Source of the DNA: Lates calcarifer
Taxonomy: Eukaryota; Chordata; Actinopteri; Centropomidae
Assembly (NCBI RefSeq): GCF_001640805.2
Contig: NC_066850.1
Span: forward strand, 8,221,927-8,285,926
Length of the DNA: 64,000 nucleotides
Reading direction: 5' to 3'
Each line of letters starts with the position of its first letter. The first letter of the stretch is position 1. Under the pieces are notes generated by a model. The model searched no databases, was not told where the DNA came from, and saw nothing but the letters and a program-made list of their open reading frames with translations. The position numbers and the translations under genes were made by a program. Positions 28,123-40,636 of this stretch are shown piece by piece.

Positions 28123-30056
28123 TAACACTGATAACACGAGAATAAGGTTTCATCTAAAGTGTCTCCGTTTTCTACAGACAAAACTGACATTATAATCACA
28201 ATGAAATTCTGCATGTTATGGTTTTAATTAATTTCTTTGCTGAGGGTGACATAATACACTGAATTGTAATATTAGTTGTTAGATATAAGTTATGGAAGGT
28301 TTTCACTCTTGTCATATAATAATATAATAATATTAAATAATTTGACATTGTCTTTCATGGCTGGAATTTTGTTTTGCTTGTTCACAATACTGTTTCACAA
28401 AACTTGAGGTGAGAGCTAATATAGATCTTTATGTGTGCATCTGTCATGTGCAATGACATCTGTTATTTTTTTGACCACTTAGTATTGATTTGATGTCAAA
28501 AATGTTCAAAATTTCATGTCAAATGAAATCCAGGCTATCAAGAATCAAGAATTTTGTTTTCATCAAGAGGTATTACTATCAGGAATTTGAATTGAATAAG
28601 AATTTAATTTCTCAAATATAAATAACCATTGAATGAATATCATACATTCAGTTTATATATCATGTCATATCAGAAACTGCACCAGAAGCATCAGTTTGTG
28701 ATTTACATAATGGTATTACAAATAATATTACACATTCAAATTGATTTTATTATTATATATATTTAGCATTTGTGTTAAAACACTCAAGCAATGCATCTGG
28801 TTTGTCCAGTGTTATTGTTATGTACATATCAAATAAATAAATAAATAATCTAAATCTTAACTAATGAAATGTGATGGAATCTAAATTAAGGCAACTGGCA
28901 TAACACAAACAGGTCATCTTTAATTCCTGTTTTATTAACTTTGCTTATACCAACTTGTAATTTAGGTTATCGTAAGTTTTCTCTCTTTGTAAAGCAGCAA
29001 AATATTTCACCATGATGGCGGATGTACTGTTCGTGTCCACCTGTTTTATGAGCAGCCAGTGAACATCTGATATGAGCACTCATAGAGGTCAATGATTAAC
29101 CTTCCAGGTTACAGGTGTAGTTTTGAACAGACTGCATGATGTTACATATTAACAGGAATATCAACCAGTTTAACGGTGACAGTGTTACCTGTGTGGAATC
29201 AGGGCTGAAGAGGGAGGAGAAGGAGGAGAAAAATATTTTTTTTCCTGGCACCTCATCTCCTTGCCAGTTATGTGGCATTGTAGCAGCTCAGATTGTTGGA
29301 AAAAAATACATTTATGTACAACTAAAGCAAGCAGAAGTATATCTAAATATATTTCTAAAATGACTTTTTTCAGCTTCTTATAGCATTCACATTCAATGTT
29401 AGGCAATCTGATATTTCAGATGTTTACAGTCATATAAATACATATAAATATGGGGTCAAATGGCTTGTCAATGGAAACACTTGCTACTATTTAAATATAT
29501 GAGCAGCACATTTTTATCCACAGATGGCCACTCGCCAGTGCATCTGTAGTTAACTCTGTTTCTAATGGAAGAGACTTTGATACCATCTAGTGGCCATTTT
29601 GACATATCACATCAGGAAAAGCACATGCAGGATAAAAAACAAAATAATAATATAAATAAATAATTCAATTTTTGCTGTTTTAGTTTCAGACTTCTGGTAT
29701 TGTGCATGCTGACTCACTGTCACACTGTCATGGCTCACTAGGACACTTGAATAGAATACTCCCAACCTTTATGTTATTAGTAACACTTGACTTTTCTAAA
29801 TAGAACAAGTCAACATGTCTGCTGAGTTATGGGCCTAACCTTATACTACTTGTGGTGTACTTGTCTAAAAGCCTCTTGTAGACACCTTTTAATTTTTGTG
29901 TATTTACTTATTTATTCTAGTTGTAACAGTAGCCGTGTTAGTAGTAGATGAAGAGGAATGATTTACCTTGTTAGGGCCATCTTTTGTTCCCACATTTTGA
30001 GGGTGAGTGTGAACTAGTGTGAATTGAATTTTGTCCCCATATTGTTGTTAGGTATA

Positions 30057-30057
<1 letters not shown>
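28123..30057 (+). other. fut9-like 3' UTR and intergenic DNA
   Basis: The 3' UTR probably ends after the overlapping AATAAA signals at 28832-28849. From there to 30057 the DNA is AT-rich and no gene is recognised. Confidence 0.55.
28832..28837 (+). terminator. poly(A) signal of the fut9-like gene
   Basis: AATAAA begins an (AATA)n run, about 710 bases after the stop codon. Confidence 0.5.

Positions 30058-30116
<59 letters not shown>
30058..30116. repeat. (CA)n microsatellite
   Basis: About 29 uninterrupted CA units. Confidence 0.97.
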
Positions 30117-30117
<1 letters not shown>

Positions 30118-30169
30118 TCACTGTGCTGTGAACACACTGAGGTCACATCCGTAAACAAAGATATCCCAC

Positions 30170-30516
30170 GTGAAGCAGAGCGGAGAGTACCATTTCAACC
30201 AAGGGTGGTACATTTTAAAACACTGTCTTATGTTGCTTTTTGTGAATGGGAAGTTTACATTTAGATACACGTTTGACAATTTGAAACCTATATTTTTAAA
30301 AAGCGGTTAGAGCCGTGGTTACAGACCTTGTGCTCGTCTTTGTTCGGAGGCTGAACACCCCTATGTGTGAAATGGTCTCGCCTGTTTGTCCTCGAAAGCC
30401 AGCTGGGGGACGAAGGACCTTTAAACAGAGACGAACAGTACAGGACGACGGCGAATCTTTCCTTCAGAGCTGTGCTATTTTTGGTGTCAGTCTCCTTTTC
30501 CGGAGACTTGAATGAG
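30170..30516 (+). promoter_or_regulatory. tcp11l2: tcp11l2 promoter and 5' untranslated exon
   Basis: A CpG-richer stretch ends in a good splice donor (GAATGAG then gtaaaag) at 30516/30517. It is followed by a long intron to the coding exon at about 33290. There is a CACGTG E-box at about 30168-30173. The transcription start is not determined; the exon is inferred. Confidence 0.45.
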
Positions 30517-31402
30517 GTAAAAGTCGCTTTTGTTATGCACCTTTCACTCTGTTTACATTATGAGTCCGTCGGCTGACTCTTTTTGCAACTTTTACGTTAA
30601 TTCCTCGTATTGTTCTGAAGCGGAAACTTGGGTACAGTCGTCGAAGATTTCACAGCTTGCATGTCAACGTTAATGTCAAGTACAGCTGCTATGTGAAATT
30701 AGCCAAATTACTGATTTATATTTGGCTAGCTAGAGTGTTTGGTTAAGTAACAAAGAAGCTACCATAACGCAAACAACTGTGATGAGTTTGGCAGCTAGCC
30801 ACAACAAATGTCCTCTGCATTAAGAGCGTTATGCATTTAGTCTTATTGTCCTTCTTGTTCGGGTGCTAGCATGGTCATAACAATAAAATGTACTATTTTA
30901 AATGTACATAGAGTTCTTGTTTTGGTCTGTAGCTCGGATCACGTGTACCCACTTCTTACGCGTGTGTGGATATTTTTTTATCCATGTGCACAGCTATGCA
31001 ACCAAAGATTTTCCATGTTGGGATGAGAGACAGGGAGCAGCAGCCAATAACGAGAGGCCCTGTGTAGTTAGCCCAGCCCCCCTGATCCACTGCTTTGTTT
31101 ACATTATGCTGCAGTCAAAACTGGACCCCAGAAAGCTTCCTTTGTCTCTGTAGGAGTTACTGTAACAATATGCAACCTGTAGCAGAGCAAATGTGCATAT
31201 AGAAACTACATTCTGATCATGTTTTTGCTCTTAACAGTCATTTGAAAAATTTGGGCACGTTATATAGGATATTCTTACAGATGTGTTGCTATCAGTTCAT
31301 CACATTACAATACTGTATCTTAGAATAGAATCAGTGTACAATAAATGAATCCATGCTAAATGTCTTCAACCAATAAGCATGTCCCTGTATGTCAAATGTG
31401 TA

Positions 31403-31471
<69 letters not shown>

Positions 31472-33289
31472 TAACATTCAGTCTACCTAAAGAAGATTTC
31501 TCATAATGAAGCAGCAGATGACAGAGTAGACTTAATCTGTAATCAGTTTGCTGGACTGCACTGCTCCCATCACTCTGGATAATCTCTGGAAATTGGCCTG
31601 CTGTGTTGCTGTGACCTAGCTGTCAAGTCTAGCAGATGATGTAATGAATGAGCTTCGAACACAGCAGGGGCACACGGAAGTCACACACTACCCACACCCA
31701 TCCTCCTCACCCCCCTCAAGCTATCTTTAAACCAAAAGAGCAGCGAGGGAGGGTGCATTCATTTTTGGTAGCAGATAACTGAGACAGGAACACCCAAGGG
31801 TCACGCTGCCTGCATTGCATGTCTTAGATAATATTAGAAAGGCAGAGATCTGCTTAATTGTAGATGTTACAGTGTGTGATCATTTTTAAGTACTTCCATG
31901 ATACCTCAAGTTTGAGTTTCTGAATTCATGCAGTAGCATTTTGGCTTTAGCTCAGGTTTTTTAAACTTTTCTTACAAACCTGCGCTTACAAACAGCTTAT
32001 ACTAATGTATTTTTGTTTGCGTGGACAACAGACAACACAGGGACTGGTCTAACAGGATCGTTTTGACTGTTGAGAAGCCCTCTGTTGTCCCATGTTGCCC
32101 TGGAGACACAGTTGATCTCAGATAGGCCCGGGTCCAGTGTTCTTTATATCCTGAAGGAATAGAATAGAATACAGGCTGTTGTTTAAACCTAGCTGTGGAA
32201 ATTAGCTCTGTCTGTTTCCTAACTTTGGGTAGTGTTGTCCCCTGTGGCAGTAAACACACACTGTTTTTTTTTTCCCAATGAATTACTTCATGCACCATCA
32301 ATGAGTTTAATAAGATGTTGATGTTTAAACTCAGAACTGTGGAACAAGGCAGCTATCTTTGTTTCTATAGTAACTGGCTTGCTAGTTGTTTATTGAGTGT
32401 GACTGGTGTTTTTGTTACACTTTGTTAACTGCCTTAGCAACAGCAACTATTGCTGAAGTGAAAAATTTATGTCTTTCTCACTCATTGTCAGTCACACTCT
32501 CTTTCTCCCTCTAACACAAGCACAAGTTAAACTGAGGTAATGCTTTCTTTTTTTCTTCTTAGTGGACCTTGTTAGGAGGCAGGAGAGGGCAGACATTATT
32601 CTGTAGTTTTGTTACTGTCGCAAATCCCATATTATCTGTGTCTCAATAATTTCTGACCTCCCTACTTTGTCTGTGGCTCTCAGCTCCAAGCCTAATTGTT
32701 CCTCAGCCTCAGTAATTCCCTAAAAATAAAATGGGCACTGTAGCTTTTGAAGCTATTACTGGAGTAAATAGTACATTTGTTGAGGAGTTTTTTCAGCTGC
32801 AGATTAATACACGTTTTTTTGGTGAGTATTTTCAGTAGTAGGACAGTGCATGTGGGATTGTTACAAAAATATCTACAGCCTGTGTGTTCATTATAATGGA
32901 GGATCTTGACATCCAGTATGACAGTCAGCCTCATTTATGTGTTTTCAATAGCTTTTGAAAAACAATGGAGTACTTGTTAGTAGGATATGTACATTGTTGG
33001 TTTTGGTATTTTCAATGGGATTTCTTGCTAACAAGAAAAATATAGAATGTCACAAGATGCCAGACCTCAGACGTATTTTACTGTTCTCGGTAGTTCTTGT
33101 TAGGACATACTAAGAACTAAAGATTTCTTGACAACTGCTTCCAGACAAAAGTAGGAATGATACATTTTCCAGTTAAATCTTCCAAATTTCCAAGTTACAA
33201 AATATCCATTGACTGGTGACTTTCTAAACAGGTTGAGTTTGCTAAAATGTTCTGCTGAAGCTAAGGATTATTACCAACTTCTCATGTGC
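30517..33289 (+). other. tcp11l2: first intron of tcp11l2
   Basis: No coding exon is supported. It contains the TG/TA tract at 31398-31471. Otherwise it is unremarkable, AT-rich intronic DNA. Confidence 0.5.
31398..31471. repeat. compound (TG)n(TA)n microsatellite
   Basis: About 10 TG units pass into about 26 TA units with one interrupting C. The TA part can extrude as a cruciform. Confidence 0.95.
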
Positions 33290-33303
33290 AGCTGTAACCC
33301 AAG

Positions 33304-36300
33304 ATGCCTCTAAATGATGAGCGACCCACCTCCACATCCAGCGGTGAGGACCAAGGCAGTGATGTGGAGTCGTCGTCAGAGCGCTGTGACAGTATGACCT
33401 CGACCAGTGACTTGGACTGCTCCCGTGAAAGCTTCACCAGCGACTGCTCTAGCAAACATTGCACACCCTCCTGTGAGTTTGCCCCTTCACCCCTTTTTCT
33501 GGTCCAGTGGTCTCAAAAGCCGCCAGACCACCTCTGACTTTTTTTTTTTTTTTTTTTTTTCATTTTTGTGTCCATGTTTGTTTTCTTCTCTCAGAAAAGT
33601 CATACTAGTCAGTTTGATTTCTGCACTGTGTTTTATCTTGAGTCACATTCCAGGAATAACCGCCACTGCCAACATGCAGCTTCAACAGTCAAGCACACTT
33701 ATTTGTTTATTCACAAACTTTGTTCAATTTGGTTCCCACAGCGAGTCCACCCAAAACCTTAACGCTGGATGAAGTCATGGAGTCTGCCAGAGATCTCTCC
33801 AATCTCAGATTTGCCCATGAGATCACTGTTAACCACAACTTCCATCTAGAGCCGGACAGCCTATCTCAGGACAGGTATACCAGCTGCATGAGATCTCATG
33901 TCTCCATTTTTTCACTTTTTGATCATGTTCTTTTTATTTATCTTTTTATTCTGTGATACATGTCACAGTTATTTCCCTACCAGTGATAGCAGCCACTTTT
34001 TGATCATGTTTTGTAGTTTTTTTTTAGTGGACCATAGTACACAAACTTGTTTTTTCTTTTCCTGCAATGTGGAATGAGTTGGATTTAGTGATCAGAGGGA
34101 GCTGCTTATTGTAGCTGTGCTATGTTTCACTATATTGACAAAAATGTGTACACCTCATGAAAGAGAACTTTTATCACCAATTACAAATGCAAGTCTGGCT
34201 GTTGAATAGCTATAAAAAAGGTCTGGCAATCAACACTGACGTGTGAGTTTTCAAAGGAACATGAGACAGCAGAAACCCAAAGACACCATCATTTGTGGCC
34301 AAACTACAAGTGAATCGGTCAAAAACAATGCTGAATAATTTAGTAAGTGGGGGAGCTTGTTTTTAAAAATCATGTCAAACCAAATCAAAAAGCAAGAGCA
34401 GCAGTCACAAGTTTGAATTCAGTTGAATTATTTCAGTAAAGATGTAAATCCCTCTAATATTATGACGGTATGTTATGTAAAGGCACAACCATTAATCAAA
34501 TACATGTTTTTGGATCTGGATTGAATTTTATCCATTTTCCCTCACAACAAAGAGATAGATGAGAAGTGATGAGCATGTCACACACAACCTTTTCTACTGT
34601 ATTAATTGAAATCGGTTTGTTTCCATTCATCTTTAGGACAACCTGAAATGAACAAGACAACAAAGAGAACAGAGAAAAAGAGAGATGAGGGGGGAGACAG
34701 GGAAAATAATAAAATAATTTCTTTAGAAATTTATGCAGAGGATTGCCACCAGCAATCACAAGATTATTTTTCATGATGATCAACTGGAGTATATTTTTGT
34801 TCTTTCTATTTTTATTCTGTGATAAATGTCACAGTTATTTCCCTACCAGTGATAGCAGCACTGACTGACCATTGCTCCTGACATATAATATATTCAGCTA
34901 AATAAAATCCTCTATTTCTCTTTTTAGTTTATGGAAGGTAGTTAGAGATAACGTCCACAAGGCCTTCTGGGACATCCTGGAGTCGGAACTGAATGATGAC
35001 CCACCTGAGTACGGCCAGGCCATCAGACTACTGGAGGAGATCAGAGAGGTCAGCACACACAATCTTCAGCTTCACTGGATCTGTTGCTCTGACTGACATT
35101 CTCCTGATGTTTATTTACAGCACTTTTTTCTCAAATTTTAAAGTTCCTTTATAACTGTCATTTTCCTCTTTTGACAGATCTTACTGTCATTCCTTAATCC
35201 GGGTGCCAATCGAATGAGGACCCAGATCATGGAGGTTCTGGACATGGACCTAATTCGTCAGCAGGCTGACAACGATGCTGTAGACATCCAAGGGCTCTCC
35301 TCTTACATTATCACCACCATGGGCAAGATGTGTGCACCGGTGAGGGATGAGGACATTAAGAAGCTGCGGGAAAGCACAGATAACATAGTGACACTATTCA
35401 GGTAAATACATCCTGAGGGTTTAAAGCATTTAAAAACATTTCAGTGCTGACATAAAATGTTTATTACTAGAGAACATATTGTCATTCTGGAGGATATGTA
35501 AATGTTGTGAGCTTTTTTATTTAAAAAAATCACAGTGGCTGAATGTCTCTACACCCTAGGGAGATCTTCCGTGTGCTGGACTTGATGAAGGCAGACATGG
35601 TCAACTTTACAATTGATAATCTGCGGCCTGTGCTACAGAGACAGAGTGTTGAATATGAGCGGGCAAAGTTCCAGAGCATCCTGGAAAAAACACCCAGTAA
35701 GTGAACAAGAAAACACTTTTCACTAGAGCTTTGTTTTGCCATGCTGTTGCTAGATAGTTAGAAAGTGTATAACCTGCCAAATATACTCATGTGGAGTTGG
35801 ATATTTGGTGCTGGCACAATCCGACTAAATTCAAGAACAGGATATGTTGTATGAGAATATACTGGAATAGCACAAAACAAAAAAAGGCTAGTACTATAAT
35901 GTTTTACTGACTACTTTCCTCAGATGCGTTGGACCACACCACCTCCTGGATTAAGTCAGTACTGGAGGAGCTGTTGTCAGCCAACATCCCCACAGAACAG
36001 ACTCAGGGGAAAGGACAGCGAGCTCTGCCAGGGCCTTTCCAGATCCTCAATGCCGCCTTCCTCCGTATCCTCACATGGGACGATGATAAGGGCCCACTGC
36101 CTGAGGTAAGACAGTGTTGAATTTGTGTTTGTAAGAGAGAGAGGGTCAGATTTTTGAAGTGCTTTTTGTGAAAAATCATGTGAAAAATTAACATTCTCTC
36201 AGGGAACCATGAGATTCCTCAAACTCCTGTTCCTCAGTTTAGGGGAAATGATAACACACAAAGCGGTACATGAGGATCTTTTCTACATGTCTATTTGTAA

Positions 36301-37455
36301 TCATTAAGCATTTAATTCTTATGTGAATTAGCATGGAAGCAAAAATGCATTAAAAAACACAACAACAGAAATTTCAGAGCTGTTCCCTGTTGAAGCTAAG
36401 CTAATCACCTCTCAGCTGTGGCTACATATTTACACCAGCAGTGTCCATCTTTTCATCTAACTCTGAGCAAAAAGACAAATATGCACATTCCCCAAAATTT
36501 CAAACTCTTCTTTTAAGTCTTTTGTCCTGGTTCCCCTTTAGACCTGGATGACAGATGAGGCACGTCTGCGAGAGATTCAGTGGAAGCTCCAGCAGTATCA
36601 GGCGGTGAATGAGGTTCTGCTCATCGTCTACAGCACCGTTGGAGGGCCTATCCAGGGTCTGCCCTCTCTGTCTGACCGCCTGAAGAGGATGACCAGTGTG
36701 CTGTTGGATGGGATGCACAGCCCGTCAGTTCACTTTTGTTTCCATGTGGTTATCACATACTGTCTGCTTCACATCAAATAGGAGCTCAAACCATAACTCC
36801 CCTCTCCTTTGTCTTTAGGGACTTTAACCTAAAAGAGGCACTAGAGGGCGTCAGTACTCAGATCTGCTGTGAGCTCAACAAGTCTTTAACAGAGAGGAAC
36901 TACCCTGCACTGACCCCAGCGCTGCAGGCCACCCTCACAGGCCAGATCTGCGGCATCACAGAGAGGGATAATCCCATCCGAACTTTAGTTGGTAAGACAG
37001 AGTGAGCAGGGGTCATTGTGTGGCTTGAGTCATTTTTACAATTTAATTGTAAGAGAAATACATTGGTGTTGTGTTTATCAAGAATAGAGAATACAAATTA
37101 CTTTTTTACTCAAAATGGAGATGATAGTGAAGCCAGAAATCTACCCATCTGGAATTTTCTAACCTCATATCATTCTCTTAATTTCTGTGCAGAGGATCGA
37201 GTGCAGCAGTACTTCATGGCGCTCATCTGTGACCCTAAACCCCAGGCCAAACTTGAACAGGTACCAGCTGGCTTGACTGCCATCAAGCCTGAACTATCAT
37301 TTATGGGAGCAAAGTTCATCTCCCTGGTCAACTATAACAAGACTGTCTATGGACCCTTCTATGCGGATATCATGAGGAAGCTGATGTTCAGCAGCAGCCC
37401 ACCAGCGGAAAATCCTCCTCAGAACGTAGCTCAGCACTCTGTCACCTCCAATTAA
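33304..37455 (+). CDS. tcp11l2: T-complex protein 11-like 2
   Basis: Nine coding exons with consistent phases: 33304-33472, 33742-33874, 34928-35048, 35178-35401, 35560-35696, 35924-36105, 36542-36723, 36819-36991, 37193-37455 (stop TAA). They give 527 residues; human TCP11L2 has about 519. The Ser-rich N-terminus ([17 protein letters not shown]) matches TCP11L2 and not TCP11L1. The TCP11 fold follows, with landmarks [76 protein letters not shown] and [20 protein letters not shown] near the C-terminus. The protein is mostly helical and has no membrane segment or catalytic motif. Its biochemical role is not established; TCP11 itself is linked to cAMP signalling in sperm. The start follows a 5' UTR of a few bases after the acceptor at about 33290. 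A poly(A) signal is 1.1 kb downstream. Confidence 0.95.
33941..33993 (+). repeat. direct repeat, copy 1, in tcp11l2 intron 3
   Basis: About 52 bases containing 'ttttattctgtgata' and 'cagttatttccctaccagtg' recur at 34808-34859 almost unchanged. Confidence 0.85.
34808..34859 (+). repeat. direct repeat, copy 2, in tcp11l2 intron 3
   Basis: Second copy of the 33941-33993 unit. The roughly 815 bases between the copies carry no coding exon. The pair could come from an unequal crossover or from a duplication around an insertion. Confidence 0.85.
36380..36520 (-). repeat. dispersed fish repeat in tcp11l2 intron
   Basis: Read on the minus strand it resembles the element at 50551-50672: 'ttttggggaatgtgc', 'agttagatgaaaagatgg', and an end rich in 'agcttagctt'. 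It is a diverged copy of a repeat I know to be common in spiny-rayed fish introns. Confidence 0.6.
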
Positions 37456-39389
37456 AACCAAACTTTGGCTCATGCAGTCTATGGAGTCTTTTTGCTACTA
37501 GATATAGCTGAACCTTAAGGAGGTACTACAAGAGCTATGCAGCACTACTGCATTGCTCAGCCAGTGTGCTCCAATAGTTGGAGTTACCCTCAGTGTATTG
37601 TAAGTGTAGTTTTTATTACTACATTTAGCAGTGAAGGCACTGCAGTGTAGGCACCACGTGGTCAACATTTAATGTGACCAGCATCCTTTGAGATAAATGT
37701 TCTAAGATATGCTCTCCTATGAACATTCACTGCTTCAAACTAGACCACCAGTGTTACAGTGATTCATTTTTGAACCTAATAGTGACCCTACATTATCAAA
37801 CTCTACTTTTTTATTTTAAAGGGAGTCTATAGGGGAACAAGGGCAAAACCTTAGTATGTCTATTACATACAGTAAGCTTTATGAAGCAAATAGGAATAAA
37901 ATTCAAGGATATATATTAAGAAAATTAGCAGAGTAGCATTTGACTATAGTTTACTATGACTATGAATAATGCAAAACGTGAGGTAACTCCTTTCCCACTT
38001 AGCCCCATTTAGCCCTTTTGAATCTTCTCTGTTTCACTGTTTTTATCAGCAAGAGACCTAGACTCTCTCTATTCTCTTTAATCCACTGATGTTATTTAAC
38101 AGCAAAAATATAAATAGAAATTGAAAAAAAAAGCTGTTTCAGATTTTGACTTCTTGAAAAATGAAATAACAGTTGTCTGCATGAGTAGCTTTGTGTTGGG
38201 ATTATGTCATGTTAGTTTATACTTGAGTACTTTGTTGGAGTATTTGTCATATGTTGTATGTTCAATACTTTTACTTACACTTTGCTAGCGGAATACCTGT
38301 TATATTGATTTAGTTAGTACATTTGTTACATTTTGAGGTACTGTAGTTGTTACAGTATTGTTATGTTGGCTGTTGAAACCCGTTGGGAAATGGAAGGTGC
38401 TGAACTCAAAGTGATTTGTGTCCAAAATTTCCAGCAGACCTAAATATGCACAAAGAAAAGCAGTTATGTACTTTAACTAAAGTTTACACAGAATGTGGTA
38501 TGTTGTTGTTCTTTTTTTCTGTACCACAGTTAATATAATAAAGTAAAAAAGATACAAAAATTGGAGCATGTCTTTATTATGTCTTTACTATGAAAAACAA
38601 CAAGTCAGTGTTTGGACATACAGGAAGGTAATTATGACCACCAGCCTAAAAAATATATTTGAGATTTATATCCTTGCTAATACAGTATGTTCTCTAAATT
38701 GAAACATGGCTCTCATAATTACAAATCATATCATTCGAAAATTAGTACCGCTTTCCACGTCCAACTGCAAGGTTATATGTTCACAGCATTATGCGGTTAA
38801 TCTGTTTATGGCTACTTAAGCGCATTATTAGTGCATCACTGTACTGTGGAATAAACATGCTCTCATCTCCTGCTGTCACCAGGCAGCACTGTTACCTTTA
38901 AATACACTCCGGAATTCTTACAATTACGATTTGTAAACACAATTGCATACCTGATATTACATATTGTAATTCAAAAATTTGTGGAGATGCAATATTAAGC
39001 AGACACACAGCATTAAGAATGAAAGTGCTGCACATATAAATTAATTATCTTAATCAGAAGTAAAGAAATTTATTTAAAAAAACGTACATTTCCTCTGTTT
39101 GCCGCAGAAGCAGTAATAACTCGTGTGCCATTTCATTTTAAAACAGAACTGCCGCCATTAGAAAAACACGTTTGTGTGTATTTAACTCGTTCTTTTATCG
39201 AGCTCGTATTTGTTTTGTATATCGACGAACATAATAGTAGTATTTGAAGGCAGCATCAGTTTGCCCAGTTACAGAATCGTTACATGCATGACCTCATCGG
39301 TCACATGGGCCAAATCCCGCCACGCAATTGGCTATCTCACACCGGGGCAGTTGTTTTTGTTGTGAATCAGGAAGACTCCTTCTTTCAAA
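37456..39389 (+). other. tcp11l2 3' UTR and intergenic DNA before apaf1
   Basis: The 3' UTR probably reaches about 38560. From there to the apaf1 promoter there is AT-rich DNA with no recognised gene. Confidence 0.6.
38537..38542 (+). terminator. tcp11l2: poly(A) signal of tcp11l2
   Basis: AATAAA, 1.08 kb after the stop codon, followed by a GT/T-rich stretch (ttggagcatgtctttatt). Confidence 0.6.
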
Positions 39390-39523
39390 ATTGGGCGTGT
39401 AGTATAACGTTGACAGGACCACAAATTGCCTTTTTACACCTTGGATACTTTCAAACGTGACTTCACCTTACAGCCATATACAGTTCAACATACACCTTAA
39501 TCGTTAAAGGAAAGAAGTTGCTC
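39300..39523 (+). promoter_or_regulatory. apaf1: apaf1 promoter and 5' untranslated exon
   Basis: A likely non-coding exon ends at 39523 with a strong donor (TTGCTC then gtaagtat). Upstream, ATTGG (an inverted CCAAT box) lies at about 39326-39330, and the region is locally richer in CpG. The next exon begins after an acceptor (atgaatttgcag) near 40598 and holds the start codon. The transcription start is not determined. Confidence 0.5.
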
Positions 39524-40149
39524 GTAAGTATCTATCAGTGTTTTTTTTCTTTGTTTCATTTTGACAGGGCAGAGTGAGTGAACTTGTCGAGACAAGTATT
39601 GAAATGAGTGTGTCAGTTGGTTAGTGATAAGATTAAAGGTCACGGTTAAGTATGTAACCAGAGTTAAGTTTCGCCTTTCCTCCAGTATCAATATTCAGTT
39701 TCGCATTCACGGACAGGAACTTCAAAGCTGTCAAAAAGTAGCTGTCCTTAAATCATATTGTCGATACTGGGCGCAGTTAAGAAGAAATGAATTTACAAAC
39801 GTCATATTAACCATGTTGGTAACGTTAAGCTATCTAAACTTTGACTTTAGAGCAAACTGTTAAGGAGTCAGCTGAAAGTCTATGAAATGTCACCTCTGTA
39901 CTGTACTCTGTGTTTCACCTCAGTCAGGCCTCTGTGACCAGCTGATAAGCACTTGCCTTTTCATCTTCGTGTTCCGCTTTCGTGTGACATAGTTACAACA
40001 CTTTGTGGACGGATATGTCCACATACTTTAGTATATTTTGGTAGTTTATCTTCATTGGCGATTTATCTGACAGCTAATTTATCGAACAAAAGTGGGAGAT
40101 GGCCATTAGGGTTTCTTTGAGCCCGTTGAGCCAGTCTTCTCCTAGCTTT

Positions 40150-40225
40150 TTCAAACAATTAATCGATTATTCATATATTTCCTGATATTTTTTTTTGTTT
40201 TAAACAACACAGTGTTGCAGCTCTA
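40150..40225 (+). repeat. decayed dispersed repeat in apaf1 intron 1
   Basis: The text 'caattaatcgattatt' followed by 'gttgcagctcta' resembles the end of a common fish repeat also suspected at 15238-15392. Only a fragment remains. Confidence 0.4.
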
Positions 40226-40636
40226 TATTCTCTGAGTCCCAAGACATTTTTCAAAAGTATTTTAAGCTTTTATTAGATAGTAGACTGTAGAGAAAGAGAA
40301 CATAACGTGACAAATGTCTGGACCTGAACCCAGGATTTCAGGTGGAGTTAAATGCTGCAGCATACAAAGTTATTTTACAAAGTTATACCCTTCCAACTTT
40401 ATACCAACAGTTTGGGTAAGGCTCTTTCGTTTCAATATGGCAGTCATATTTTTTTTTTGGGGTGAAAATCCCTGCAGCCAGGCTGCAAAATCTTGTGGAA
40501 AGCATTCCCAGAAAAGTGGAATCCCCCTCACTGGTCTGATCCGCTTATCCTTAGCACAATTCACCCATTCTCCTCGTATTGAATTTATGAATTTGCAGGG
40601 CAACAGCATCCTGCATGGTTGGTGTGCTGTGCAGAG

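Noticed and set aside
34120..34280. Text like the ends of Tc1/hAT-type fish transposons (tatattgacaaaaatgtg)
   Set aside because: Only a short resemblance; no terminal inverted repeat pair or transposase remnant could be found.
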